NCBI GenBank assembly: GCA_015143295.1
Contig: CM026556.1
Coordinates: forward strand, 22,196,547-22,260,546
DNA from: Tetracentron sinense
Lineage: Eukaryota > Streptophyta > Magnoliopsida > Trochodendrales > Trochodendraceae
Direction: 5' to 3'
Length of the DNA: 64,000 nucleotides
In this document: in pieces, positions 47,946 to 59,517 of the stretch
Numbering within the stretch: position 1 is the first letter of the stretch
Layout of the letters: the number at the start of each line of letters is the position of its first letter
Program-made: the position numbers and the translations under genes
Notes under the pieces: model-generated
What the model was told of the DNA's origin: nothing
What the model saw: only the letters and a program-made list of their open reading frames with translations
Databases searched by the model: none

Positions 47946-49738
47946 TGTAGAATCCCGAATATTCATTTCACTAAGTAGTGAATAGTGTTCAAGTGTAGTC
48001 TTGTAAACTTGTGGGTTCATGCTAATGGAAATGTTTGGAGTTATAGTGTGCATGTGTTAATGGGTGTACATGGCCTAAAGGAGTGTGTGTTAAGCATAAA
48101 AGGTGTTAGAATTGGATTGGAGAAGGTTCAAGTAGTAGAAAAATGGTTTTTCAGCAAAACAGGGGAGCACCGATCGCTCGATGATAACCACCGGTCGACC
48201 AGCCATCTACCGATCGCTCGGCAGCTGTCGACTGGTTAACTAATTTGTATAGGAAAAAATTCCACCGACCGCTCGGTAAGCCACCGATCGCTCGATCCTG
48301 ACCACAGATCAATCGGTTGTATGCAGATTTTCTTCATTAAGGGTTTTTAAGTCTTTAACCCACACCCTTTGCTTATAAAAGGCTTGTTTCGTGCCTTAGG
48401 GTTTCAGAAACCCTTGAAGCTTATTTTGAGAGGAAGAAGAAGGAGGAAGCTAGGGTTTGCTCAAAGCTTGAAGGGAAATCAAGTTTCTTCCCTCCTTTGG
48501 TGTTTCTTATCAAAGAACTTGAGGTTTCACGTGTTCCAAGCATTTGGAATCAAAGTCACCGATTTCACCAAGGTAGATACACTCTACTACCAATCTTGTG
48601 ATACTACTAGTTACCACATGATGTTCTTTTTATTCCATACTATAAACCTTGATTCGTTATGGTGTGTGATGTTATTTTTATACTTGGATATAAACTACCA
48701 CTATTATGCACTCTATGTGTTTGGTTTAATGTTTCTAAGGGCTTTTGGGTGTTTAAATATGATATTACTCTCACATGTTCATATGTTCGCATGTCTGGCA
48801 TGAACCGGTGTTTTTCTATGGATTTCTCAAAGTTACGAAAAGGGTTTTTGAATAAGTGACTTCTATGAATGATTTTAAGCAACTCCATGATATCGTCTAA
48901 GATCGGTTCACAAGCTCTAAGGATCATGATACACTCACAAGAACTCTATGATAATGTCTAAGATCGTTTCAAAATCTCTAAGGATCACAAATGAAATTGC
49001 TCGAAGATCTCTATGGTATTGGCTCTATGGTTTTGCTCTACGGTATTGCTCTATGTCTCTACGGATCATAAATAACTCTAAGGAACTCTATGAACTCCAA
49101 GAACTCACAAGGCTATGACTATCGCATGACTCACACGGTTTTGGTTTCGGACTTCATCCTATGTGTTATTTCACGATTTCCATGCTTTGATATGTTTTAA
49201 GGATTTCATTCTCCATGATTTCATGCTCTATACTATTATTGCTTTATTGTTAGTAGTATGTATACGCTGAGTATTCCATACTCAGCTGATATTTGTTATC
49301 ATCGGCAGGTGCTCGGGTTCCTTTCAATTTGTGTTGAACGGAGCCTTGGGTAGAGGAAGAGTACTACGACCCGGAGCCTTCTATGGACCACTATCTGGAT
49401 AATGACTCACTAGATAGGCGTCATGACTTTGATTTCTGTTGATTCCATTAGTTAGGGGGATATGATATTTTGTTAAGTCAGAGTGGGACTTGTCCACTCC
49501 ACCCTTTTTGGATATTTACACATGTGTATACTTTTGTTGGTTCACACTTAGACCAAGGGAATAGGAGTGTTTAATTATATTTTTCTGCTTTCGCTATATG
49601 TTTAAATCGTTTCCGCTATGTATGACTATATACTCTGATAGGTTGCTATGCGTGCCTTATGTATCATATGGGAGGTATGATACGGCAGTCATGAGTCAAA
49701 GTATCCCTAACTCGTAGGGGGTATTTTGGGTCGCAACA
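47946..49738 (+). mobile_element. Solo LTR H (chromovirus type)
   Basis: It begins TGTAGAATCCCGAATATTC and ends GTATTTTGGGTCGCAACA (1793 bp). Flanks are ctatt (47941-47945) and ccatt (49739-49743). It is related to the LTRs of the 5652-17907 chromovirus but in opposite orientation. It has a gatcgctcgg motif cluster (48168-48320), a TATA box (TATAAAAG, 48374-48381) and a perfect 8-bp-stem hairpin gctgagtattccatactcag plus c at about 49267-49287. Confidence 0.88.
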
Positions 49739-50348
49739 CCATTGAAGCCCTTTTGTGAAAAGCCCACGTCTTTGAATAATACTTCTCCAACCCCATGAGG
49801 GTCTTGACCCCAAAGTCGTTGTCAACAACAAAGAAATTGGATAATATTTGCCTTTATTGGTTTGAGCCCATAACGATTCAATATTGAAAACCAATCGCGA
49901 GGCCTGTTTAGCCAAAATAGCTTGATTGAAGAGGCTAAAGTCCCTGAATCCCATGTCGCCAAAACTTTTTGGCTTACAAAGACTATCCCATTTATGCCAA
50001 TGGATCTTGCACTCCTCTTGGCGTTGCCCTCACCAAAAGTTTGCTAAGACTGCATTAATGGCCTTATGCCATGCCTTTAGGAGAATGAAGGAAATCATAA
50101 CATATGAGGGGAGGGCTTGAGCTATAGCTTTGATCAAAATACCCCCTCCCTGCTTGAGTGAGAAGAGCTCCCTTCCAACCTTGCAACTTCGTGAGGATTC
50201 TGTGCTTTAAGTAATTGAAAGTTCGACATTTTGATCGCTCAGGCTCAGCAGGAAGACTAAGATAATGATCCAAAGAGTGGAGCAATTTCATATGCATGGC
50301 CTTGGAAACAAGTTTACAGAATTTCCAGGGATTGTTTGAACTAAAAGA
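49739..50348 (-). pseudogene. LINE-2 ORF2: RT C-terminal region
   Basis: The minus strand reads NPWKFCKLVSKAMHMKLLH, YLSLPAEPERSKCRTFNYL and KHRILTKLQGWKGALLTQAG, then MGFRDFSLFNQAILAKQASR. These are the standard YLGLP...R.....W....LS.AGR and GGLGFRD...FN.ALLAKQ blocks of plant L1 RT. It is cut on the 5' side by LTR I and on the 3' side by LTR H. Confidence 0.9.
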
Positions 50349-52083
50349 TGTTAGCCTATAGGTGTCCACCATAGGTCTCCTTAGTTATTTTGATGATAAC
50401 ACAATAATAGAACGTGATTTGTGTTACTAATGCTTCTATTGAGTTTATATGAAAAACAGTGTATAAAGAGCATTAGCAAAGCCTTTTAGTGAAAAAGCAT
50501 AAATATGACACAATCGATGAAGAAGATTCATCATCAAGTCAAAACAAGGCAATTGGATCAAGTTAGAGCTTATTGAAGATCACATCTAAGTCATAGAAGA
50601 AGAAGGATGATCTTGAAGCTAAAGAAGTCAAATCAAAAGATCCAAGATCAAGTTGAAGACCAACTCTCAAGAAGGTTTAGAGTATCATTTTTTATCTCTT
50701 AAGAGATTTGAGGACTTGTGTAAAAAATCCTCAAAGTTTGGTTGTTAAAAAGCTCATAAACTTAGATTGACCCTAGGTTCCTTAGAATCAAATTGAAAAT
50801 CACTTAAATGACCTAAAAAGTTGGTAATCATCTTGATTAAGACGTGAGAGATGACCTTATAATCAAATCCTATCATTAAGGTCTTAAGAATGGATTTTGT
50901 GCAAAAATTGCACTATCCAGTCGACTAGATGGAGTTATCCAGTCGACTAAATAGGCCAATTTTTTTATGGCCATTTGTTCCAAAAACCACTCATCTTTGG
51001 GACCCATGTTGACCATGAATAAAGCAGAATTAGGATTTGATAATCAGAAAAAAAATTATTCTCCTTTGAATTTTAAGTCGAATAGGAAGTTGAATCACCT
51101 AATTTCATTAATTCAGTCAAAAATTATGGTCGAAATATTAAAGAAGACAAAACAGAGCACCATCCAGTTGACTAGATGGACCAGTCAACATTGGGACCCA
51201 CTTTGACTAAAAATAAAGCAGAAGTAGGATTTTTACATTAGACACAAAATTATTTCCCTTTGAATTTTAAGTCTAATGGAAGTTGAATCACCTAATTCCG
51301 ATATTTTAATCAAAGGTTATGGTCTAAACACTGAGAGGTAAAAATGGAACAACATCCATTCGACTAGATGGACTCATCCAGACGACTGGATGGCTCGGGA
51401 CAAAGTATTTTCACTCTATAACGGCTATTTTTTAACGGCTCTTTTTGCATTAAATGATACTCCAATAGCCATAAAACTTCTTGGGCTATAAAATGAGATG
51501 ATTTATGAACAAAACAAGAACTCCTATCATTCTAGATCATTCAATCAATCACTTACAACCTGAGATTTCCAAATCTGTTGAGTTTACCCTAAAAATTTCA
51601 AATCTGATAACTTGAGCTATTCAACTCCAATCTTTGAGAGATTTTATTAGAGCTTCAAAGAGATCTTATTCAGCTCATCTAAAGAGCATATCTCAAGATT
51701 GTAAACAACTCATACTTCTTGTATTGAGAAAGTCAATTCTTGCATTGAAGTAGAAGCTTCAGGAAAAGTCAAGAGAGGGGATTCTCTTCCAAGTATAATG
51801 GTTTGGTCTTCACCTGGAAGAAGACTTGCGATTCGGAATAAATTGTGGTGAATCTTCTAGTGGGTATAGTTTGAGGCGGGGATGTAGGGGGGATTGCCGA
51901 ACCTCGTGAACAACGTCTTTGAGTTTGAATTCCTTAACTCTTTCCTTATTTCTCTCTATTGCTTTCATTTTAGAATTGCTAGTTGCATTCCCTTGATTAA
52001 TTTAAATTCGTAAAAGGGATTAAGTTAGAACTTTAAATTTGCCAAGATATTCACCCCCCTCTAGGGTCAATTCTTGGGCAACA
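50349..52083 (+). mobile_element. Solo LTR I (copia type), same family as 5544-19230
   Basis: It begins TGTTAGCCTATAGG and ends TTCTTGGGCAACA (1735 bp), with an exact duplication aaaga (50344-50348, 52084-52088). It interrupts LINE-2 RT between KSGIS and FSSNN, which rejoin cleanly. Motifs ccagtcgactagatgg occur at 50917, 50940, 51163 and (variant) 51354-51391. A TATA box (TATAAAAT) lies at 51487-51494. Confidence 0.92.
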
Positions 52084-53040
52084 AAAGATATACCCGATTT
52101 TTAAAGGTTCAACTCTTGCCTAGAAGCCTTGTAGACTGTGGCTAGTATCTTCATAAGAATATCCGCTTCTTCAAGATCTGCCGTGATGAACATTAGACTA
52201 TCATCTGTGAAAAAGAGGTGAGATAAAACTGGGCCAGCTCGGGCAATGCACAAGCCGAAAAGTTGCTGAGATATAGTTGCTCGCTATAAGATATAAGAGA
52301 GAGCTTCAGTGCATAAAATAAATAGATAGGGAGAAAGAGGGTCACCTTGTCAAAGACCCCTAGTAGGCTGGATAAATCTGTGAGGCTCTCCATTTATCAG
52401 CACTAAATAAGTAACCGCTGATACACATTGCATAATCAAGAGCCTCCATCGTTGGTAAAAGCCCATCTTCTGCATCACGTAATCTAAGAAACTCCACTCA
52501 ATCCGATCATAGGCCTTGCTCAAGTCTAGTTTCACCACTGAGTGGAAAACTCTACTCTTCTTGGGCTTCTTAAGGTAGTTGTATACCATCGAGTGGAAGA
52601 TTCTACTCTTTTGAGCCCCCATTTGGAAAACCACAGTATGGATCTCTTCCGTAGAGAAATTCTGAATGAGAGACTCGTTCACACCAGCCGAAATGTGGGG
52701 AACCAAATCGTTAAGGAGCTCATGAGCTGCTCTTGGTTTCGATGATGTATAAAGGGACTGAAAATGGGCTATAATATGGGATTAGATCTGACCTGGCTCC
52801 CGGATCCAGTGATCTGAAGGATCTTGCAAACACTCAATGCGAAACTGTCTTCTCCTCTGGATTGTAGATTGATGAAAAAAGGAGGTGTTTTTTTATCTCC
52901 TACTTGAAGCCATTTTATTCGGGACTTTTGAGCCCAAAGTACTTCCTCCTAGTGTAAAGCGACATCTAACTCTGAGCGCAAGAGATTTTCTTAGGGAATG
53001 ATAGATTGTTGACCAGCTGTGCTTTACAAGGAGGCTAGTT
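52084..53040 (-). pseudogene. LINE-2 ORF2: reverse transcriptase core
   Basis: It reads VKLDLSKAYDRIEWSFLDYV (motif with catalytic Asp), QGDPLSPYLF after a stop, then HLFFTDDSLMF (FADD box as FTDD, both Asp kept) and YKASRQELNL.KSGIS. A short duplicated KKSRVFHS segment sits near 52560-52620. 53040-52710 is the linker to the endonuclease. Confidence 0.9.
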
Positions 53041-53883
53041 GATGTTTGATCGATTTTATACGGCTTTGTAAATTACCAAATACCTCATAGTTCCACCCTT
53101 GTAATGTAACTTACATTGCATCATTTGGTGACAAAGAGAGAACATTGTGGATCCGGTGCAAGTAGACCTCCAGGCTCTTTCAATGTTTGGTTTACACTCC
53201 TCGTGGGAGGTCCACATAGATTCATACCTGAAAGGCTGCCTCTTTGGGAAGCAATGGGACTTTGGAAGAAAAATAATGGGCCTATGGTCCGACCCAATAT
53301 CATCAAGGTGGAGAACCGTCGCATTAGGGAGCATACTACACCATTCTGGATTGCCCATTGCCCTCTCGAGCTGAGCTTGAATAAATTCTCATGTATGTCG
53401 ACGATTGCACCAAGTGAAAGCTGGCCCCTTGGCTTCAAGATCAATGAGTCTAGCATGAGAAACCATGTGTTCAAACCTTTGCATCTGATGAGGTTCCCTA
53501 ATTCTGCCTCCTTCCTTTTCTTCACTGGTTAAGATATCATTGAAATCCCCTATCACCAACCAAGGGGCTCTTATCAGCACTCCTCTCATGAGCTGATTCC
53601 ATAACTGGTAGCATCTATGGTAGTCTGTTGGTCCATTAATAAATGAGACCCTGCACAATGGACCCTGAGGGACCAAACAAATATCTACCTCTATGCAATT
53701 AGAAGAGTTGGAAAACATTACTACAGTTACGTCGTCGATCCAGAAAAGGGCTAACCCTCCCGCCAGACCGAGGGGTCCACCGTGGCTAGGTGGTGCATTT
53801 GAATGTTCCTTTGGACCGTTTCCAAATATGAAGTTCTTTGTTTTGTTTCCACTGTCTACCAATTTTAATTTTATCAATTAAAA
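53041..53883 (-). pseudogene. LINE-2 ORF2: APE-type endonuclease, 5'-truncated
   Basis: It reads HGGPLGLAGGLALFWIDDVT, APWLVIGDFNDILTSEEKEG, LIDLEAKGPAFTWCNRRHT and, in another frame, DDIGSDHRPIIFL. These are the GDFN, G..FTWxN and SDH blocks of the L1 endonuclease that nicks the target DNA. The N-terminal WNxRG and ETK blocks and ORF1 are absent, so the copy was truncated on insertion. Confidence 0.9.
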
Positions 53884-54239
53884 TTCTAAAAATGGTAAAC
53901 AACCAATCAAGCACACAAACCACTACACCAAGGTTTTTATGTGGAAAACCCTCTCAGGAAAAACCATAGGACCTCGTCTAGATGAAAGAGATTTAACTAA
54001 GAGCAAAAGCTACCAATACGTACAGACTTGGATTGTACCCAATCGGACTCGACACAACGATCCTCGGTAACCTGTCCTCAACGCCTCAATAAGCAATCAC
54101 CCACTCGCAAGCCAACATGATCAACTAGTAGCTCATTGTGCTCCTCTTAGAATTTTGTAACTATGATCTCTCGATTGATCTTCGTCAAGGCGGCTCCGGA
54201 TTTCTCCGACCACAACAGCCACGATCAGCTACAGGTACC

Positions 54240-56278
54240 TGTAACGACCCCAAATCCTACCTTGACAAAAATAGGACCTTGGGTCGCCACATTTCTTAAA
54301 CCTACTTAAATCTAATGACATACAAGGCATACAATACGAGTCTCCAAAAATGAGAGTAATAAAATTTCGATATATAAACTAAATCAACCTATTCAAATCT
54401 ATAGTCAATATAAACATAACACACCATGAACAAAATAGTCTGAGAAGCAACACCATCTAAAAATCTATTACAGTTCTCTTCTAATGACCCAAAAGTAAAG
54501 CCTACAGATTAGGCCACCAGTCCAGCTCTTGCTTTCCCTCAACCAGAGGATCGCCTTCCTCCTATACGTCGTGAGCCTCCTCCACCCAAGGCTCAACTAC
54601 GAACTCAGGCTCCACACCTGCTAAGACAAAAGTCTAGCTGAGTACAAAAATACTCGCTGTATATAAAATCCAACCAACAACATAGTATACCTACACTTAG
54701 TTAGAACCATAACCAATAACATAATAACATAATCAGAGTGCAGAAGAACATGTGCTCATATACATCATATCATCACCTTGACTCATGTACTTGTGAGAAC
54801 CTTAGACTCAGGAGACAACATACTAATGAGATGCTTATGCTTATGAGACCACGTGCTTGTGAGATGCTTATGCTTATGCACTTATTCAGATCATACACTT
54901 ATTAGGATCCTTCATTGGGCTTATTCAGTTTGTCAAACGTAGGCAATGCTTATGCTTATGAGTTCTTGAGTAGCTTATTCAGAAACATGCACTCATTCAG
55001 ATCCCTCATTGGGCTTATTCAGTCTGTCAGGCGTATGCAATGCTTATGCTTGTGGTCCAATTGTGTGACTTGTGAGACTCGTACCTTAACATACACGTGA
55101 ATTTGTGCATAAGTGTCGCAATTAACATTCGAATCGGTCCACGCTTAGATTCCGATCTCCCACCATGGAAATTCCACTATACTGTCCCATATCAAATAGT
55201 TAGAGGATTCCCCAATTGAAATATTTTCCTCTAAGTATTAGCTTACCTGAATATCAATTACCACACAAAATAATTAGGCATAATTTAACAAACGATCACA
55301 TATATAAACCTTATCATGATTCTTTACATAATTCATAATCAATTTCACAATTATTCATTTATAAGTTATTCATTGTCCATTACCATTTATCATGAAAAAC
55401 AATAATACATATTTGACTTAATTTCACAATAATTTCATAGTATCATATTAATATTTATCATCTCAAGCATTTCCACAAACACATTGGGTACGTACTTTAT
55501 GAATACATTGCCTGACCTTTCCCATTTCCAACATTTCACCATACCATAATCCATTCATACAACCCAAACACAATCCACATCCATACACTCATTCCATCCT
55601 CCATGGTATTTCCCATCCTCCATACATTTCATTCATATTATTAAACCACAATTTCATCTACAATAACTTAATTCATACAATATTGGGGAAAAACATATCT
55701 AATCTTTATTTCTATCATACTAACATTCACAAAACATTATAATAGGGTTAAGTTGGATAGTATATCAACCTTAAGAATCCTTCCCTTGGATCCAAATCGC
55801 TTAAGAAGGCTTTAGGGAAGATCTCCAAGCTTTCCTTGCAATCCCCAAGCAATCTCCTTCCTCTCCAAGCAATTTCTTCATTAGAACCCTAGGTTCTCTC
55901 ATTTCTTTTGCCAAATTAGGTTTAGAAATGTCTAGAACTCTAAAACCCTCAAAAAAGAACCTCTATTTATAGCCTAGGGGTTTAAAACCCTGATTTTCAA
56001 ACTTCTTAAAAAACTCTAGGCGTGACTGCGATCGATCACAATTACATTGCAATCGATTGCACTTTAGTGCGATCTATCATACCTAAGAGTGATCTATCGC
56101 AAAATACACACAGAGCTTCTATAATGATTCCACTGAGTGCGATCGATCGCACCTTACCTGCGATCGATCATAGCTAGCAAAGTTTTTGTTGTTCTTCAGC
56201 AGCAACAACACCAACACCCATTCTTCTTCAGCATCAGCCCAACAGCATACTTATTTTACTTTAAAAAATTTAAGTAAA
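54240..56278 (-). mobile_element. LTR A (gypsy type), truncated, inverted relative to B
   Basis: It starts TGTAACGACCCCAAATCC on the plus strand and aligns in reverse with 57480-59517. About 440 bp matching 57035-57480 is missing, and similarity ends at atttaagtaaa (about 56277). A gcgatcgatcgc motif cluster lies at 56027-56172, with a minus-strand TATA box (TATAAATA) at 55971-55964. The left flank is gtacc; no matching right flank was found. Confidence 0.78.
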
Positions 56279-56961
56279 TGTTTCCAATGAAGGCTTTGGC
56301 ACATGCCGAACAAGTTTATACTCATGAAGGAGTTTGAGGGGTTTAATTTAATTTAAACACAGACCTAGAGTTATCTCATGAACAATGAGAATCAACAAAG
56401 CAATTCGAAAGGATTTTCGATAGAAACTTGCACTCTAGTTTAAAACATGAGAGAGAGCTCAAAAGGATAAATCATCCATAATTTGGGAACCCTAGAACAA
56501 CTTTGGGAGCCTCACTTCTCAGTCTCAAAAACTCTAATTTGGATTAGGGATCAATAGAATATATGGGCAAACCAAAAAGAAGAAAAAGAAACATTCTAAA
56601 AGACGATTTCCCGCATGGTGGTTCGAACATCCAAGGGGGTTATTCAAACCACCCCTTGGTCATTCAAACGCCCATGTGGGAGTCTCTATTTTTTTCACTC
56701 ATACATTTTTGGTTGTGTTGTTCGAACAACCATTCTATGGTTCGAACTACCGACATGAAAATTGCCTAGAAATTGATTTTTAACTATCTTGGCTTGTTTC
56801 TAACCACATAGGGAGTATCAAACATTGTCTAAGTCAATTCCTCCTAGGGTAAATTTCATATAGGTCTCTTACCATTCCTAGGCACGTATGCAGCTCATGA
56901 TCATCAATTTGTCTTCATCTTCTCATGGATTTTGGTGCTTGAAGCTTCCTGGACTGAGACA
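56279..56961 (-). other. Remaining part of solo LTR E
   Basis: Non-coding. It contains ggttcgaac/gttcgaac motifs at 56630, 56718 and 56740 and ends GGACTGAGACA before the cctttta flank. Confidence 0.6.
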
Positions 56962-57034
56962 CCTTTTAACCATGGTTTGTCTTACAGAATTAGTCAATCC
57001 AAATCTGGACTTTACACCTGCGATCAATTATATG

Positions 57035-59517
57035 TGTAGTGACCGAAAATTTTCTTTCATGTCTTCAATTCATTTAATAAGGGTTTAATTGATTAAGATG
57101 CATTTTAATATATGTGATGCCTTGTTCCTTAATGATTTTAAGTAAAAATTTAAAAAGGACTAACTGCAAGATTGTCAGAAATTCTAGAAGGGGTGTGGTT
57201 TTAGCAAAAACATAAATTGTTGAATTTTGAAATGATTTTTTCCAGAAATGGATGTTTATAGGTTAAATAAAGGTATGTGATTTTATGAGATTTTATTATT
57301 AAGGATAGAATGGTTAAATAAACTATCGAAAATCTTACGACGACAGAGATTTTCAGTTTTTAGCCTAAAACTAGAAAATGAGATTTTGATTTATAAGGAT
57401 TTGGATTTTCTAGTATTTTTATTGAATCCAAATGGGGGGTACTCTCTTATTTTAATTTAAAACTTAAATTAAATGAAATGAAAATTAAAAATTTTTACTT
57501 AAATATTTTTAAGTAAAATAAGTATACTGATGGGCTGATGCTAAAGAAGAAAGGATGCTAGTGATGTTGTTGATGAGAAATCAGGAGCTGGGTATCTGCA
57601 ATTGATCGCAGGTAAGGTGCAATTGACCGTACACAGTCAAAAATTTCCAGAAGCTCTCTTTGTGATTTGCGACAGATCACCATTTAGGTGCGATTGATCG
57701 CAATGTAAGTGCGATCGATCGCAGTCGAGCCCAGATTTTTTTTAAAGTTCAGAAATCAAACTTTTAAGCCCCTAGACTATAAATAGAGGTTCTATTTCGA
57801 GGGTTTTAGGGTTATAGACATTTCTAAACCTAATTTGGCAAAGAAGAGGAGAGAACCTAGGGTTCTAAGGAAGAAATTTCTTGGAGAAGAAGGAGATTGC
57901 TTGAAGATTGTAAGGAAAGCTTGGAGATCTTCCCCAAAGCTTTCTTGAGCGATTTGGATCCAAGTAAAGGATCCCTAAGGTCAATATACTATCCAACTCA
58001 ACCCTATTATGATGTTTTGTGAATATTAGTATGATAGAAATAGAGACTAGATTTGTTTTCCCCAATATTGTATGAATTAAGTTATTATAAATGGAAATGT
58101 AGTTAATAAAATGGATCAAATGTATGGAGGATGGGAAGTACTATGGAAGATGGGATGAATGTATGGATGTGGATTGTGTTTAGGTTGTATAGATGGATTA
58201 TGGAATGGTAAAATGTTGGAAATGGGAAAGGGCAATGTATTCATAAAGTACGTACCCAAGGTATTTGTTGAAATGCTTGAGATGCTAAATATTAATATGA
58301 CACTATGGAATTATTGGAAATTGATTATGAATTATGTTAAGAATCATGATAAGGTAGTTGTATGTAACTGCTTGTTAAATTATGCCTAATTATTTTGCAT
58401 GATAATTGATATTCGGGTAAGCCAATACTTAGAGAAAAATCTTTCAAACTAGGAATTCTTTAGCTATTTTGTATGGGACAGTATAATGGAAGTTTCCATT
58501 GTGGGAGATCGTAATCTAAGCGTTGACCGATTCGAATGTTAATTGCGACACTTATGCACAAACTCACGTGTATGTTAAGATAAGAGTCTCACAAGTCACA
58601 CATGTGGACCACAAGCATAAGCATTACATACGCCTGATAGGCTGATTAAGCCCAATGAGGGATCTGAATAAGTGCATGTTCTGAATAAGCTGCTCAAGAA
58701 CTCATAAGCATAAGCATTGCATATGCCTAACAGGCTGAATAAACCAAATAAGGGATCTAAATAAGTGCATGTTCTGAATAAGATGCTCAAGAAATCATAA
58801 GCATAAGCATTGCATATGCCTAACAGACTGAATAAGCCAAATGAGGAATCTGAATAAGTGTATGATCTGAATAAGTGCATAAGTATAAGCATCTCACAAG
58901 CATGTGGTCTCATAAGCATAAGCATCTCATTAGTATGTTGTCTCCTAAGTCTAAGGTTCTCACAAGTACACAAGTCAAGGTGATGATAAGATGTATATGA
59001 GCACATGTTCTTCCGCACTCTAATTATATTATTATGCTATTGGTTATGGTTCTAACTAACTGCAGGTATAATATGTTGTTAGTTGAATTTTATATATACT
59101 GAGTGCTTTTGTACTCAGCCAGACTTTTGTCTTAGCAAGTGTGGAGCCCGAGTTCGTAGGTGAGCCTTAAGTGGAGGAGGCTTACAACTTAGAGGAGGAA
59201 GGCGATCCTCTGGTTGAGGGAAAGCTAGAGTTGGACAAGTGGCCTTATCTGTAGGCTTTACTTTTGAGTCATTAGAAGAGAATTGTAATAGACTTTTAGA
59301 TGGTGTTGCTTCTCAAACTATTTTGTTCACAATGGGTTATGTTTATATTGACCATAGATTTGAGCAAGATGATTTAGTTTTATATATCGAAATTTTATTA
59401 CTCTCATTTTTGGAGACTCGTGTTGTATGCCTTGCATGTCATGGGATTTAAGCAGGTTTAAGAAATATGGTGACCCAAGGTCCTATTTTGGTTATGGTAA
59501 GATTTGGGGTCGATACA
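57035..59517 (+). mobile_element. Solo LTR B (gypsy type)
   Basis: It begins TGTAGTGACCGAAAATTTTC and ends TTTGGGGTCGATACA (2483 bp). Flanks are atatg (57030-57034) and atagg (59518-59522). It is the same family as LTR A. A tgcgatcgatcgca-type cluster lies at 57597-57724, with a TATA box (TATAAATA) at 57778-57785. A minisatellite-like ctcataagcataagcat repeat lies at about 58610-58960. The minus-strand frame across it (58596-59018) is repeat-driven and not a gene. Confidence 0.85.

Larger units (their letters stand above)
27116..53883 (-). mobile_element. LINE-2: L1-type LINE, 5'-truncated, broken by four insertions
   Basis: On the minus strand it runs from an incomplete endonuclease (53881) through RT, the zinc-binding region and RNase H to a 3' end attgattacccaaaaaaaa-like tail at 27119-27131. 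Short flanks ttctaa at 27110-27115 and 53884-53889 may be the target duplication. Its pieces (53881-52084, 50348-49739, 47945-47560, 30229-29546, about 27460-27116) join in correct ORF2 order when inserts I, H, G and F are removed. Confidence 0.85.
27067..56961 (-). mobile_element. Solo LTR E (copia type), split by LINE-2 and LTR A
   Basis: The ends are TGTATCAACAAG and GGACTGAGACA. The flanking cctttta occurs at 27060-27066 and 56962-56968. Its own sequence is 27067-27115, 53884-54239 and about 56279-56961, roughly 1.1 kb. A run of 13 G followed by tgaatagg near the left end, and aggtttttatgtggaaaacc at 53931, are typical of a copia LTR read on the minus strand. Repeated ggttcgaac-type motifs lie at 56620-56752. 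Confidence 0.75.

Noticed and set aside
53116..53532. 138-aa plus-strand open frame
   Set aside because: It lies antisense to the LINE-2 endonuclease, whose GDFN and SDH motifs are on the minus strand; it has no homology of its own.
58596..59018. 140-aa minus-strand open frame
   Set aside because: It is composed of repeats of a ctcataagcataagcat-type minisatellite in LTR B and has no non-repeat content.
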